Below, one piece after another: positions 8,665-15,688 of a DNA stretch of 23,117 nucleotides. Made by a program: the position numbers and the translations under genes. The notes beneath the pieces were generated by a model, which was not told where the DNA came from, did no database searches, and saw only the letters and a program-made list of their open reading frames with translations. Numbering within the stretch: the stretch's first letter is position 1; the number at the start of each line of letters is the position of its first letter. Where the stretch lies: contig VHCC01000005.1 in the NCBI GenBank assembly GCA_016882185.1, positions 1 through 23,117 on the forward strand. Reading direction: 5' to 3'. This DNA is from Candidatus Pelagibacterales bacterium. GTDB taxonomy: Bacteria; Pseudomonadota; Alphaproteobacteria; Pelagibacterales; Pelagibacteraceae.

Positions 8665-9341
8665 TATTTTAATTCTGATTTATTAACTTTTTTAAATTTT
8701 ATTGTGTCCCCGGGTGAAAACAAACAAGGGTTTGTCAGATTTTTAGTATCAAATAACTTAACAGAAGTTCTGCCAATAATGTTCCATCCTCCAGGACTAA
8801 GATAAGGGTAAACGATGCAAAATTTTTCTGCAATCGCAACAGAGCCAATGGGTACTTGAACTCTGGGTGACTGAAGTCGGCTGGTAAATAATTTTTTATC
8901 AAGATCACCCATATAAGGATGTCCCGGCATGAAACCTATCATGTATACATAAAATTCAGTTTCCAGATGAGATTTAATAATTTCCTCCTTAGATAATTTT
9001 AGCGAGTTAGTTAAATTCTCTAAATCAAGCGCAAATTCATCGTCATAACAAACAGGAATAGTCCAGTTTTTGCCTGATTGAGTTGTGGTTAATTTTTTAA
9101 GATCAATAGTTGAAATTATTTCTTTGATTTTATGAGAGTTATTTTTTTCCAAATCAAAATGTACAACTAGTTTATTGTAGGATGGAATAATATTGTAGAT
9201 ACCTTTAATTTCGTTTTTATTACTTTTTTCTTTAAGATAGTTAAAAAGGTTAATAACTTTTTTATTAATATCTTTATTTACCTCTTCACCAAAATCACAA
9301 ATAATCCCTTGATCGCTGATATTAGTTATTTTTTTTATCAT
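8664..9341 (-). CDS. pxpB: 5-oxoprolinase subunit PxpB (KipI family)
   Basis: Second subunit of the 5-oxoprolinase complex, 225 aa, allophanate hydrolase subunit 1/KipI family. The core is recognised from IPVCYDDEFALDL near residues 95-107, the IGFMPGHPYMGDLD loop at 135-148 (family form GF.PGF.Y), SPRVQVPIGSVAIAE, and YPYLSPGGWNIIGRT near the C-terminus. It is the first gene of a minus-strand pair with pxpC (1-base overlap) and is divergent from pxpA across a 50-base gap, so all three subunits can be made from one bidirectional control region. The N-terminal 80 residues are Lys/Asn/Ile-rich and less conserved, as expected at this base composition. Confidence 0.92.
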   Translation of the reverse strand: MIKKITNISDQGIICDFGEEVNKDINKKVINLFNYLKEKSNKNEIKGIYNIIPSYNKLVVHFDLEKNNSHKIKEIISTIDLKKLTTTQSGKNWTIPVCYDDEFALDLENLTNSLKLSKEEIIKSHLETEFYVYMIGFMPGHPYMGDLDKKLFTSRLQSPRVQVPIGSVAIAEKFCIVYPYLSPGGWNIIGRTSVKLFDTKNLTNPCLFSPGDTIKFKKVNKSELK

Positions 9342-9391
9342 GGATATTGTATAAACTTTTAGAAATTTTAAATTAGCAAAAGTGAAATATA
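9342..9391. promoter_or_regulatory. Divergent control region between pxpBC and pxpA
   Basis: The 50 bases separate oppositely transcribed oxoprolinase subunit genes and must hold at least the 5' ends of both transcripts. It is almost entirely A/T and contains TATAAA- and TACAAT-like strings on either strand. I cannot place a convincing -35/-10 pair or an operator. No Shine-Dalgarno is seen for either gene. Confidence 0.35.
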
Positions 9392-10165
9392 ATGGAAGTA
9401 AATATTAATAGTGATCTTGGTGAAAGTTCAAAGTTTCATTCTACAAAAAATGATCCTGCCTTATTAAAAATAGTAAATTCTGCAAACATTGCTTGCGGTT
9501 ATCATGCAGGAGATGAAGAAACGATGGAAAAGACAATTAGAATATCTAAAGATAATGGTGTTAGTATTGGATCACACCCATCTTACTTGGATAGAGAAAA
9601 TTTTGGCAGAAAGAGAATGAATATTTCTTCAGAGGAAGTTACTAAACTTATTATCGATCAATGTGAAATTTTAAGTATAGCTGCTGATAAGTTAAAAATG
9701 AAAGTAACCCACGTAAAACCCCATGGAGCTCTAAGTAATACTGCCTGCGAGAATTATGAATTGTCACTGACTATTGCAAAAGCAATTAAACAATTTGATC
9801 CAAATATTATTTTTTTAGTTAATGCACATACAGAAATGGAAAAAGCCGGGAGAGACTTAAAGTTAAGAATTGCATGCGAGGTATTTGCAGACAGAAACTA
9901 CGAAGATAATGGTTATCTTGTTTCAAGATCAAAACCTAATGCAATGATCTTAGATAGAGAAGAATCTGCAAAACATGTTCTTAAGATGTTAGAAAATCAG
10001 GCTTTAAATTGCTATTCTGGAAAACAGATCAAATGTGACATTGATTCAATTTGTGTTCACGGTGATGAAAAAACAGCAGTAGATAATGCTAGGTATTTGC
10101 GTGACATCTTAATTAAAAACGGTTTTCAATTGAAATCTTTGGATAAATTAAAAAAAATAAATTAA
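9392..10165 (+). CDS. pxpA: 5-oxoprolinase subunit PxpA (LamB/YcsF family)
   Basis: Third 5-oxoprolinase subunit, a LamB/YcsF-family TIM-barrel-like protein of 257 aa (usual length about 250). The N-terminus shows VNINSDLGES at residues 3-12 and SANIACGYHAGDEETM at 30-45, the family fingerprints. VKPHGALSN and CEVFADRNYEDNGYLVSR follow, with VHGDEKTAV near the C-terminus. It lies divergent from pxpB-pxpC. In many bacteria all three are in one operon, so the split arrangement here is a local variant. No Shine-Dalgarno precedes the ATG. The gene ends just before the terminator of the convergent binding-protein gene. Confidence 0.95.
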   Translation: MEVNINSDLGESSKFHSTKNDPALLKIVNSANIACGYHAGDEETMEKTIRISKDNGVSIGSHPSYLDRENFGRKRMNISSEEVTKLIIDQCEILSIAADKLKMKVTHVKPHGALSNTACENYELSLTIAKAIKQFDPNIIFLVNAHTEMEKAGRDLKLRIACEVFADRNYEDNGYLVSRSKPNAMILDREESAKHVLKMLENQALNCYSGKQIKCDIDSICVHGDEKTAVDNARYLRDILIKNGFQLKSLDKLKKIN

Positions 10166-10167
10166 TC

Positions 10168-10202
10168 AAAAAAAAAGGGACGGTTAATTAAAACCGCCCC
10201 TT
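10168..10202 (-). terminator. Intrinsic terminator of the ABC binding-protein gene
   Basis: An 11-bp stem is formed by 10175-10185 and 10192-10202 around a 6-base loop. The single mispaired position is A/C on the plus strand but a G-U wobble in minus-strand RNA. The G/C-rich stem is unusual in this A/T-rich window. Read on the minus strand it is followed by nine U residues (A-run 10168-10176 on plus, partly shared with the stem foot). Both features say it terminates the minus-strand gene ending at 10223. Confidence 0.85.
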
Positions 10203-10222
10203 AATTTATTAAAAATAATTAA

Positions 10223-11488
10223 TTATTTTTTTTGTGCCCAAGTTGGCATTGGGTATTTCACTTCGCAGGCTGCAAATGAGAATGGATAAATTGTGCAATA
10301 TTTACCATTTTGTACTTGCATCAAAATACCTCTTTGAAGTTCATTTTGACCTTTTGCATCGAATCTAACTCCTTCGTAAGGAACAATCAGATCCTTTGCA
10401 GGGATATTTGTTTTAACTAATGCATCTCTAATTTTATCAGGATTAGTTGATCCGGCTCTATTAATTGCATCTGCTAAAACCATAAATGCAGTAAATTCTC
10501 TAGCTGGAACATCTGATAAATCTCGTCCATTAGATTTTTTCTTAAAAAGCTCATTTACCTTGGATAGATTTGGGATTCTTTTTGCAAGGTCATCATTGTA
10601 TGGTGATCTTGTAATAGCTCCTTCAGCATCTTTTCCTGCAGTAGAGACAAATGCAGGGTCTGTGTAACCAGCATTTTGTGCTAAAAGCATTTTAGGATTA
10701 TAATTTAATTCCTTAGCTGTTTTTAAAAACAAATAAGTATCAGCAGTATATGATGATGGTAACAAAAGGTCCGCATTAGATGCTTTTAACTTTTGTACTT
10801 CAGAACTTAATGAAGTTGCTTTGGCATTATATGTAATTTTGTCTAATAACTTATATTTCTTATCGTTAATAAACTTTTCTTGTGTCGTTGCACTGTCTGT
10901 ACCAAAAGCTGAATCTTCATGAAGAATACTTGCTGAAGATATTTTTATATTCTTTTTCTTTTGAAATTCATCTAAGAAATCAAACATTAACTTAGTAAAC
11001 TGACCGTCATGCGGACTTACTCTAAAGAAATATTTAAGACCTCTCTCTGTTAAAGCAGGAGAAGATGATGAGCCATTAACAAATGGTATTCCAGCTCTCT
11101 CAGCCACAAGGCTTGAAGTTGCTGTTACACCTGAAAAATAAGCACCAAAAAGCGCATGTACTTTTTCGTTATTAATTAATCTTTCAGCTTCGCCTTGGCC
11201 TATCTCAGGTTTTCCTTGGTGATCGACAATTACAACTTTAATTTTTGCACCTTTAAGTCCTGGTAAACCTTCAGTTTTTGCAAGCGTAATGTCAAGATCA
11301 GTTTTATTATTTATAATATCAACCGCAGTTTCGATTGCAGCTTTTGCATCAAGACCAATTTGCGCAACCGGTCCTGTTAGCGGAAGAAGTACTCCAATTT
11401 TAACTTCATTTGCTTTTACAACATTTGCAAATAATGAACTGATTGCAAAAATTGAAGCAAATAAAAAACTTGTTATTTTTATTTTCAT
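10223..11488 (-). CDS. Liv/Urt-type ABC transporter substrate-binding protein
   Basis: Periplasmic binding protein of the branched-chain amino acid/amide (type I fold) class, 421 aa. A signal peptide of about 26 residues (Lys-rich start, FLFASIFAISSLFA core, VKA before NE) precedes KIGVLLPLTGPVAQIG, the usual start of this family. GIPFVNGSSSSPALTERG and FRVSPHDGQF are typical ligand-domain segments. The ligand is not predictable: family members bind Leu/Ile/Val, urea, amides or aromatic acids. It has a clear AAAGG Shine-Dalgarno (minus strand, 11495-11499) six bases before the ATG, and its own intrinsic terminator, consistent with separate, high expression. The permease/ATPase genes start divergently 64 bases away. 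Adjacent pxp genes suggest an amino-acid-derived ligand, perhaps pyroglutamate. Confidence 0.93.
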   Translation of the reverse strand: MKIKITSFLFASIFAISSLFANVVKANEVKIGVLLPLTGPVAQIGLDAKAAIETAVDIINNKTDLDITLAKTEGLPGLKGAKIKVVIVDHQGKPEIGQGEAERLINNEKVHALFGAYFSGVTATSSLVAERAGIPFVNGSSSSPALTERGLKYFFRVSPHDGQFTKLMFDFLDEFQKKKNIKISSASILHEDSAFGTDSATTQEKFINDKKYKLLDKITYNAKATSLSSEVQKLKASNADLLLPSSYTADTYLFLKTAKELNYNPKMLLAQNAGYTDPAFVSTAGKDAEGAITRSPYNDDLAKRIPNLSKVNELFKKKSNGRDLSDVPAREFTAFMVLADAINRAGSTNPDKIRDALVKTNIPAKDLIVPYEGVRFDAKGQNELQRGILMQVQNGKYCTIYPFSFAACEVKYPMPTWAQKK

Positions 11489-11552
11489 AGATTTCCTTTA
11501 TTATTTTAATTAAGTTAACCACTTATTTTAAATTAAGTAAATAAAATCATAA
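11489..11552. promoter_or_regulatory. Divergent control region of the ABC importer
   Basis: The 64 bases lie between the start of the binding-protein gene (minus) and the first permease gene (plus). They contain the minus-strand Shine-Dalgarno and A/T-rich sequence with a short symmetric element: ACTTA at 11521-11525 mirrored by TAAGT at 11535-11539. A bidirectional promoter is required by gene layout, but I cannot define -35 and -10 boxes with confidence. The symmetric element is too short to call an operator. Confidence 0.35.
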
Positions 11553-12419
11553 ATGACTTCACAAGTAATAATTCAAGCAATCATAAGTGGAATTTTAATG
11601 GGTTTAATTTACGCATTAATTGCTGCGGGGCTAAGTTTAATTTTCGGATTAATGGAAATTGTAAATTTTGCACACGGAGATCATTTAATGCTTTCAATGT
11701 TTTCAACATTTTGGTTTTGGATGTTATTTGGAATTGATCCGATATTTTCAATACCACTGACTATTATTTTAATGGCGTTTTTAGGAGTATTTACCCACTA
11801 TTTTATTATTCGAAAAATTTTGAATTCAACTATGTTAATTCAAATTTGTGCAACCTTTGGACTTGCTGTAACAATAAGAGCTTTAGCGCAATTTTTTTTT
11901 ACACCTGATTTTAGAACAATAAAAAATCCAATCATTCAAGGAAAGTTTGAAGTCTACGGAGTTTTTATTGGTTACCCTCAATTATTTGCAAGTTTTGTCT
12001 GCTTATTTGCATTTATTTTATTATATTTATTTGTAACTAAAACTGAAACAGGAACTGCCTTACAAGCAACTTCTCAAGATAGACAAGCTGCAGAAATTTT
12101 AGGAATACCCTCAAATAAAATGTTCGCATTGGGTTGGGCTATTGGTCTAAGTTGTGTAGCAGTTGCTGGTTCGATGTTGTCAAATTATTATTATGTTTTT
12201 CCAGATGTAGGAGTGAATTTTTCTTTATTTGCCTTTGTTGCTGTAGCTTTAGGAGGTTTTGGAAGTATCAATGGAAGTTTGATTGCAGGAGTAATAATTG
12301 GAATTGTTGAATCTGTGGGAGGTTTATTGATCGATCCCTCATATAAACTACTTTATGTTTTTGCCGTTTATTTATTAGTAGTAATATTAAGACCACAAGG
12401 AATCTTTGGAAGATATTAA
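11553..12419 (+). CDS. Branched-chain amino acid-type ABC permease, LivH family
   Basis: First of two inner-membrane permease subunits, 288 aa with about eight hydrophobic segments. The N-terminal GLIYALIAAGLSLIFGLMEI region and the NFAHGDHLML motif at about residues 38-47 are hallmarks of LivH/UrtB-like permeases. The cytoplasmic coupling loop appears as ATSQDRQAAEILGI near residues 172-185. It heads the four-gene plus-strand operon and is separated from the LivM-like gene by 3 bases. No Shine-Dalgarno is visible before the ATG. The name livH is not assigned because the substrate is unknown. Confidence 0.93.
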   Translation: MTSQVIIQAIISGILMGLIYALIAAGLSLIFGLMEIVNFAHGDHLMLSMFSTFWFWMLFGIDPIFSIPLTIILMAFLGVFTHYFIIRKILNSTMLIQICATFGLAVTIRALAQFFFTPDFRTIKNPIIQGKFEVYGVFIGYPQLFASFVCLFAFILLYLFVTKTETGTALQATSQDRQAAEILGIPSNKMFALGWAIGLSCVAVAGSMLSNYYYVFPDVGVNFSLFAFVAVALGGFGSINGSLIAGVIIGIVESVGGLLIDPSYKLLYVFAVYLLVVILRPQGIFGRY

Positions 12420-12422
12420 AAT

Positions 12423-13445
12423 ATGAACTTAATTTCCAAAGAGTTGTTGCAAGCCAAAAATGAACCTTTAAATTATTTTAACAAAAATTCACTAATAATA
12501 ATTGGTATAGTCGTTTTAGGGTTATTTTTATATCCTTTCATTTCCCCATCTAAATTTGCTCTTCATCTATTGATGATGATTTTTATGCACGCGGTTATGT
12601 CCCAATCATGGAATGTACTTGCTGGATTTTCTGGACAAATTAGTCTTGGGCATGCAATCTTTTTTGGTATTGGCGCTTATGCATCTGGATATTTTTATAC
12701 AAAATTTCAAATTACGCCTTGGTTTGGAATTATAATTGGAATTGCAATTTCTGCATTCATTGCATTGTTAATTGGAGTGCCGATGTTAAGATTAAAAGGA
12801 CATTATTTTGCAATAGCAACTTTATTAATTGGAATAAGTTTTCAAGTTATTTTTCAAAGATGGCCTGAAGTTGGTGCGTCCGCAGGTTTATATGTACCTA
12901 TAAACCGAGATAGTCCTTGGCTTTCAATGCAATTTCATAAAAATAAAGTTGCATACTATTATATCACTTTGGTTTTTTTTATCATAACCTTCTTTTTAGT
13001 TTGGTTACTGAACCGATCAAAACTTGGTTATCGACTTAAAGCTATCAGAGATCAATCAGAAGCAGCATCAAGCTTAGGTATTCATGTATCAAAGTATAAA
13101 GTAATTGCTTTTATAATTTCTGCAATGATTATGGCTCCAATGGGAAGTATATATGCACAATATGTTCTTATTATAGATCCTAATAATACTTTTAGTGCTG
13201 ATATATCTATTTTAGTATTATTAATTTCAGTCATGGGTGGGGTTGGAAATATTTGGGGGCCTATTATTGGTTCTTCAATTTTAATTCCTATTTCTGAATT
13301 TTCTAGAATTTATTTTGGCGGTACCGGACGATCTATAGATCTAATTATTTATGGAATTTTAATTATTTTAATTTGTATATTTAGACCCTCAGGAATTGTT
13401 TCATTAATTCCAAGATCTTTTAGAGAAAGAGAAAAGGTAAAATGA
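12423..13445 (+). CDS. Branched-chain amino acid-type ABC permease, LivM family
   Basis: Second permease subunit, 340 aa. After a polar N-terminus of about 22 residues come repeated hydrophobic segments and the family motif GQISLGHAIFFGIGAYASG near residues 71-89. The coupling loop AIRDQSEAASSLGIHVSKYK lies near 212-231. It pairs with the preceding LivH-like protein to form the channel. It begins 3 bases after the previous stop, and its own stop overlaps the ATG of the first ATPase gene (ATGA, 13442-13445), so the operon is translationally coupled. Confidence 0.93.
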   Translation: MNLISKELLQAKNEPLNYFNKNSLIIIGIVVLGLFLYPFISPSKFALHLLMMIFMHAVMSQSWNVLAGFSGQISLGHAIFFGIGAYASGYFYTKFQITPWFGIIIGIAISAFIALLIGVPMLRLKGHYFAIATLLIGISFQVIFQRWPEVGASAGLYVPINRDSPWLSMQFHKNKVAYYYITLVFFIITFFLVWLLNRSKLGYRLKAIRDQSEAASSLGIHVSKYKVIAFIISAMIMAPMGSIYAQYVLIIDPNNTFSADISILVLLISVMGGVGNIWGPIIGSSILIPISEFSRIYFGGTGRSIDLIIYGILIILICIFRPSGIVSLIPRSFREREKVK

Positions 13446-14167
13446 GTAATTTGCTAAAAGTTGAAAATCTGAGCAGATCATTTGGGGGAATTCATGCAAA
13501 TAGCGATATTACATTTGATGTTAACGAAGGAGAGATTTTAGGAGTTATTGGTCCAAATGGAGCAGGCAAATCTACTTTATTCGATCTTATTACTGGATTT
13601 ACAAAATCAGACAAAGGTCAGGTTATATTGAGAGATAAAAATATAACAAATATTAGACCGGATCTAATTTGTAGATTAGGAGTGGGTCGAACTTTTCAAA
13701 AACTCAAACCTTTTGCTGATCAGACTTTATTAGAGAATGTAATTGTTGGCGCGTTAGTAAAAGAGAAAAATTTAAAAGTTGCTCGTGACAAAGCTTTAGA
13801 AATTATTGATTTTGTCGATTTAATTGAAAAAAGACACCATTACGCAAAAGAACTTTCAACCGGACAACGTAAACGTTTAGAACTTGCAAGAGCTCTGGCA
13901 ACAGATCCTAAATTATTACTTATGGATGAGGTTACTGGAGGAGTTGATCAAAGAACTATTCCTGGTCTTGTTGAATTAGTTCTAAAATTAAAAAAAAATG
14001 GAATAACTGTAGTAACGATTGAGCATAACATGAAAATTATCATGGATATTTCAGATAGAATTCTTGCTCTCAATCAGGGAAAGAGAATTGCATTTGATAC
14101 GCCAAAAAATATTAGTCAAAATACACAAGTAATAGATGCTTACCTAGGAACTGTTGATGCTGCTTAA
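13442..14167 (+). CDS. ABC transporter ATP-binding protein, LivG family
   Basis: First of two ATPase subunits, 241 aa. Walker A is GPNGAGKST at residues 37-45. The signature region reads LSTGQRKRLELARAL near 138-152, and Walker B is LLLMDEVTGGVD near 158-169. LivG proteins usually have DEP after Walker B; here it is DEV, but the catalytic Glu is kept. The switch His is in TIEHNMKIIM. An AAGG sequence lies a few bases before the ATG, which overlaps the upstream stop by four bases. It energises import together with the LivF-like subunit. Confidence 0.93.
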   Translation: MSNLLKVENLSRSFGGIHANSDITFDVNEGEILGVIGPNGAGKSTLFDLITGFTKSDKGQVILRDKNITNIRPDLICRLGVGRTFQKLKPFADQTLLENVIVGALVKEKNLKVARDKALEIIDFVDLIEKRHHYAKELSTGQRKRLELARALATDPKLLLMDEVTGGVDQRTIPGLVELVLKLKKNGITVVTIEHNMKIIMDISDRILALNQGKRIAFDTPKNISQNTQVIDAYLGTVDAA

Positions 14168-14864
14168 TATAAAAAATATTGATGTTGCGTATGATGATTA
14201 CCAAGTCATTTGGAATGTTTCTTTAAATGTAAAAGAGGGTGAAATAGTAGCATTGCTTGGCCCTAATGGATCAGGAAAAAGTACTATCCTTAATAGTATT
14301 AGTGGTTTGATAAAAATAAAAAGCGGAGAAATAAATTTTAATAAAATTCAAATTAATAAATATGAAACTTATCAAAGAGTTGGTGTTGGAATTTCACACG
14401 TCTTAGAAAGACGAAGAGTTTTCCCGTATTTAACAGTTTTGCAAAATTTATTACTTGGCGCTTATCATGAAAAAGCAAAGACTGAGAGAGAAAAATCATT
14501 ACAAAATATTTACAATTTTTTTCCAAAATTAAAGGATCGTTCAAATCAAATTGCAAATACTATGTCCGGGGGTGAACAACAAATGTTAGCGATTGGTAGA
14601 GGATTGATGGGAATGCCAAAATTACTTATGGTCGACGAGCCTTTCCTTGGGCTTGCTCCGTTAGTTATTGAAGATTTAAAGTTAATTTTTAAAAAAATCG
14701 CAGAGCGAGGAATTTCTATTTTATTTGTAGAACAAAATGTAAGATTAGCTTTAAGTATGGCGCATAGGGGTTACGTTCTTGAAAGTGGAAGACTTGTAAT
14801 TGATGGAGTCTCAAATGACTTAATTAATAGCAAAGAATTAAAAAGAGTTTTTTTAGGGTCCTAG
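14157..14864 (+). CDS. ABC transporter ATP-binding protein, LivF family
   Basis: Second ATPase subunit, 235 aa from the ATG at 14157 (a TTG one codon earlier is also in frame, but ATG is the likelier start). Walker A is GPNGSGKST, the signature is MSGGEQQMLAIGRGL, and Walker B is LLMVDEPFLGLAP, followed by FVEQNVRLAL. LivF-family features such as VFPYLTVLQNLLLGAY are present. The start overlaps the LivG-like coding end by 11 bases. Its TAG overlaps the stop of the convergent DUF1445 gene in the sequence CTAG, so no terminator fits between them. Confidence 0.93.
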   Translation: MLLNIKNIDVAYDDYQVIWNVSLNVKEGEIVALLGPNGSGKSTILNSISGLIKIKSGEINFNKIQINKYETYQRVGVGISHVLERRRVFPYLTVLQNLLLGAYHEKAKTEREKSLQNIYNFFPKLKDRSNQIANTMSGGEQQMLAIGRGLMGMPKLLMVDEPFLGLAPLVIEDLKLIFKKIAERGISILFVEQNVRLALSMAHRGYVLESGRLVIDGVSNDLINSKELKRVFLGS

Positions 14865-15649
14865 TTTATTGCCGCAAGACTGCTATTTAGTTTATCAGTA
14901 ATTAACATTGCTCCTGGTTTGTGAGTTATACAAAATTCAGGCTTACAATTTTCAACTACGGACTGGGGAGTAACTCCACATGCCCAAAATACTGGAATTT
15001 CATTATTTTTGATTGCCCTAGGCGGGTCACCATACTCGGGTTTCATAATATTTTTTATTCCTATTTGACCAGGCTCTCCTAAGTGCACAGGCGCTCCATG
15101 AACAGCTGGAAATCTTGATGAAATTTGAATTGCTTTGATCGTATCTTCTGCATTTAAAGGTCTCATCGAAACAACTAGTTTTCCTTTAAAAGGACCTGCT
15201 GGCTCGCAATCTATATTCGTTTTATACATAGGCACAGTTGTGTTGTTTTTTATATGTTGCATTTCAATTCCAGCTTCCATTAAAGGTAACTCAAATGACA
15301 TAGAGCAACCCAAAACAAAGACAACTAGATCGTCATTCCAATATTTTTTAATGTTACAAGGCTCATCAATAATTTCACCATTTTTCCAAATTCTGTATTT
15401 TGGCACATCAGTTCTAATATCAATATCACCTAGATCTTTTAAATAAGGATTTCCTTTAGTTCCAAAACCAATTAGCGGACATGGTTTAGGATTTTTCTGA
15501 CAAAAGGCTGCAAAGTCGATTGCGTATTTACTTGGCAAGATACAGAGATTTCCTTGTACATATTTCCCGGCGATACCAGCAGTTTGTTTATCATATTTAT
15601 CAGCTCTTATAATTTTTCTTGCTTCGACGGGATCTGTGATATTTAACAT
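14861..15649 (-). CDS. DUF1445 putative hydro-lyase (YcsI / D-glutamate cyclase-like)
   Basis: A 262-aa DUF1445 protein. Recognisable segments are ARKIIRADKYDKQTAGIAGKY near the N-terminus, GNLCILPSKYAIDFAAFC, the KPCPLIGFG stretch, GDIDIRTDVPKYRIW near residues 74-88, and WACGVTPQSV plus HKPGAMLITD near the end. The family is labelled putative hydro-lyase and includes B. subtilis YcsI, encoded beside the pxp/kip genes, and the mammalian D-glutamate cyclase, which dehydrates D-glutamate to 5-oxo-D-proline. Here it is close to pxpABC and abuts an ABC importer, so a D-glutamate or related cyclase role feeding oxoprolinase is a fair inference, not shown. Its stop overlaps the upstream convergent ATPase stop; the dehydrogenase gene is divergent 39 bases away. 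Confidence 0.85.
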   Translation of the reverse strand: MLNITDPVEARKIIRADKYDKQTAGIAGKYVQGNLCILPSKYAIDFAAFCQKNPKPCPLIGFGTKGNPYLKDLGDIDIRTDVPKYRIWKNGEIIDEPCNIKKYWNDDLVVFVLGCSMSFELPLMEAGIEMQHIKNNTTVPMYKTNIDCEPAGPFKGKLVVSMRPLNAEDTIKAIQISSRFPAVHGAPVHLGEPGQIGIKNIMKPEYGDPPRAIKNNEIPVFWACGVTPQSVVENCKPEFCITHKPGAMLITDKLNSSLAAIN

Positions 15650-15688
15650 TTAATTTTATAAAAAAATTTAATTACAAGTTTAATTTAG

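Noticed and set aside
13880..13970. DEV instead of DEP after Walker B in the LivG-like ATPase as a sign of inactivity
   Set aside because: The catalytic Glu, Walker A, signature and switch His are all present; the change is probably neutral.
15135..15446. 103-codon open frame on the plus strand
   Set aside because: Fully antisense to the well-recognised DUF1445 gene; its residues have no family pattern.
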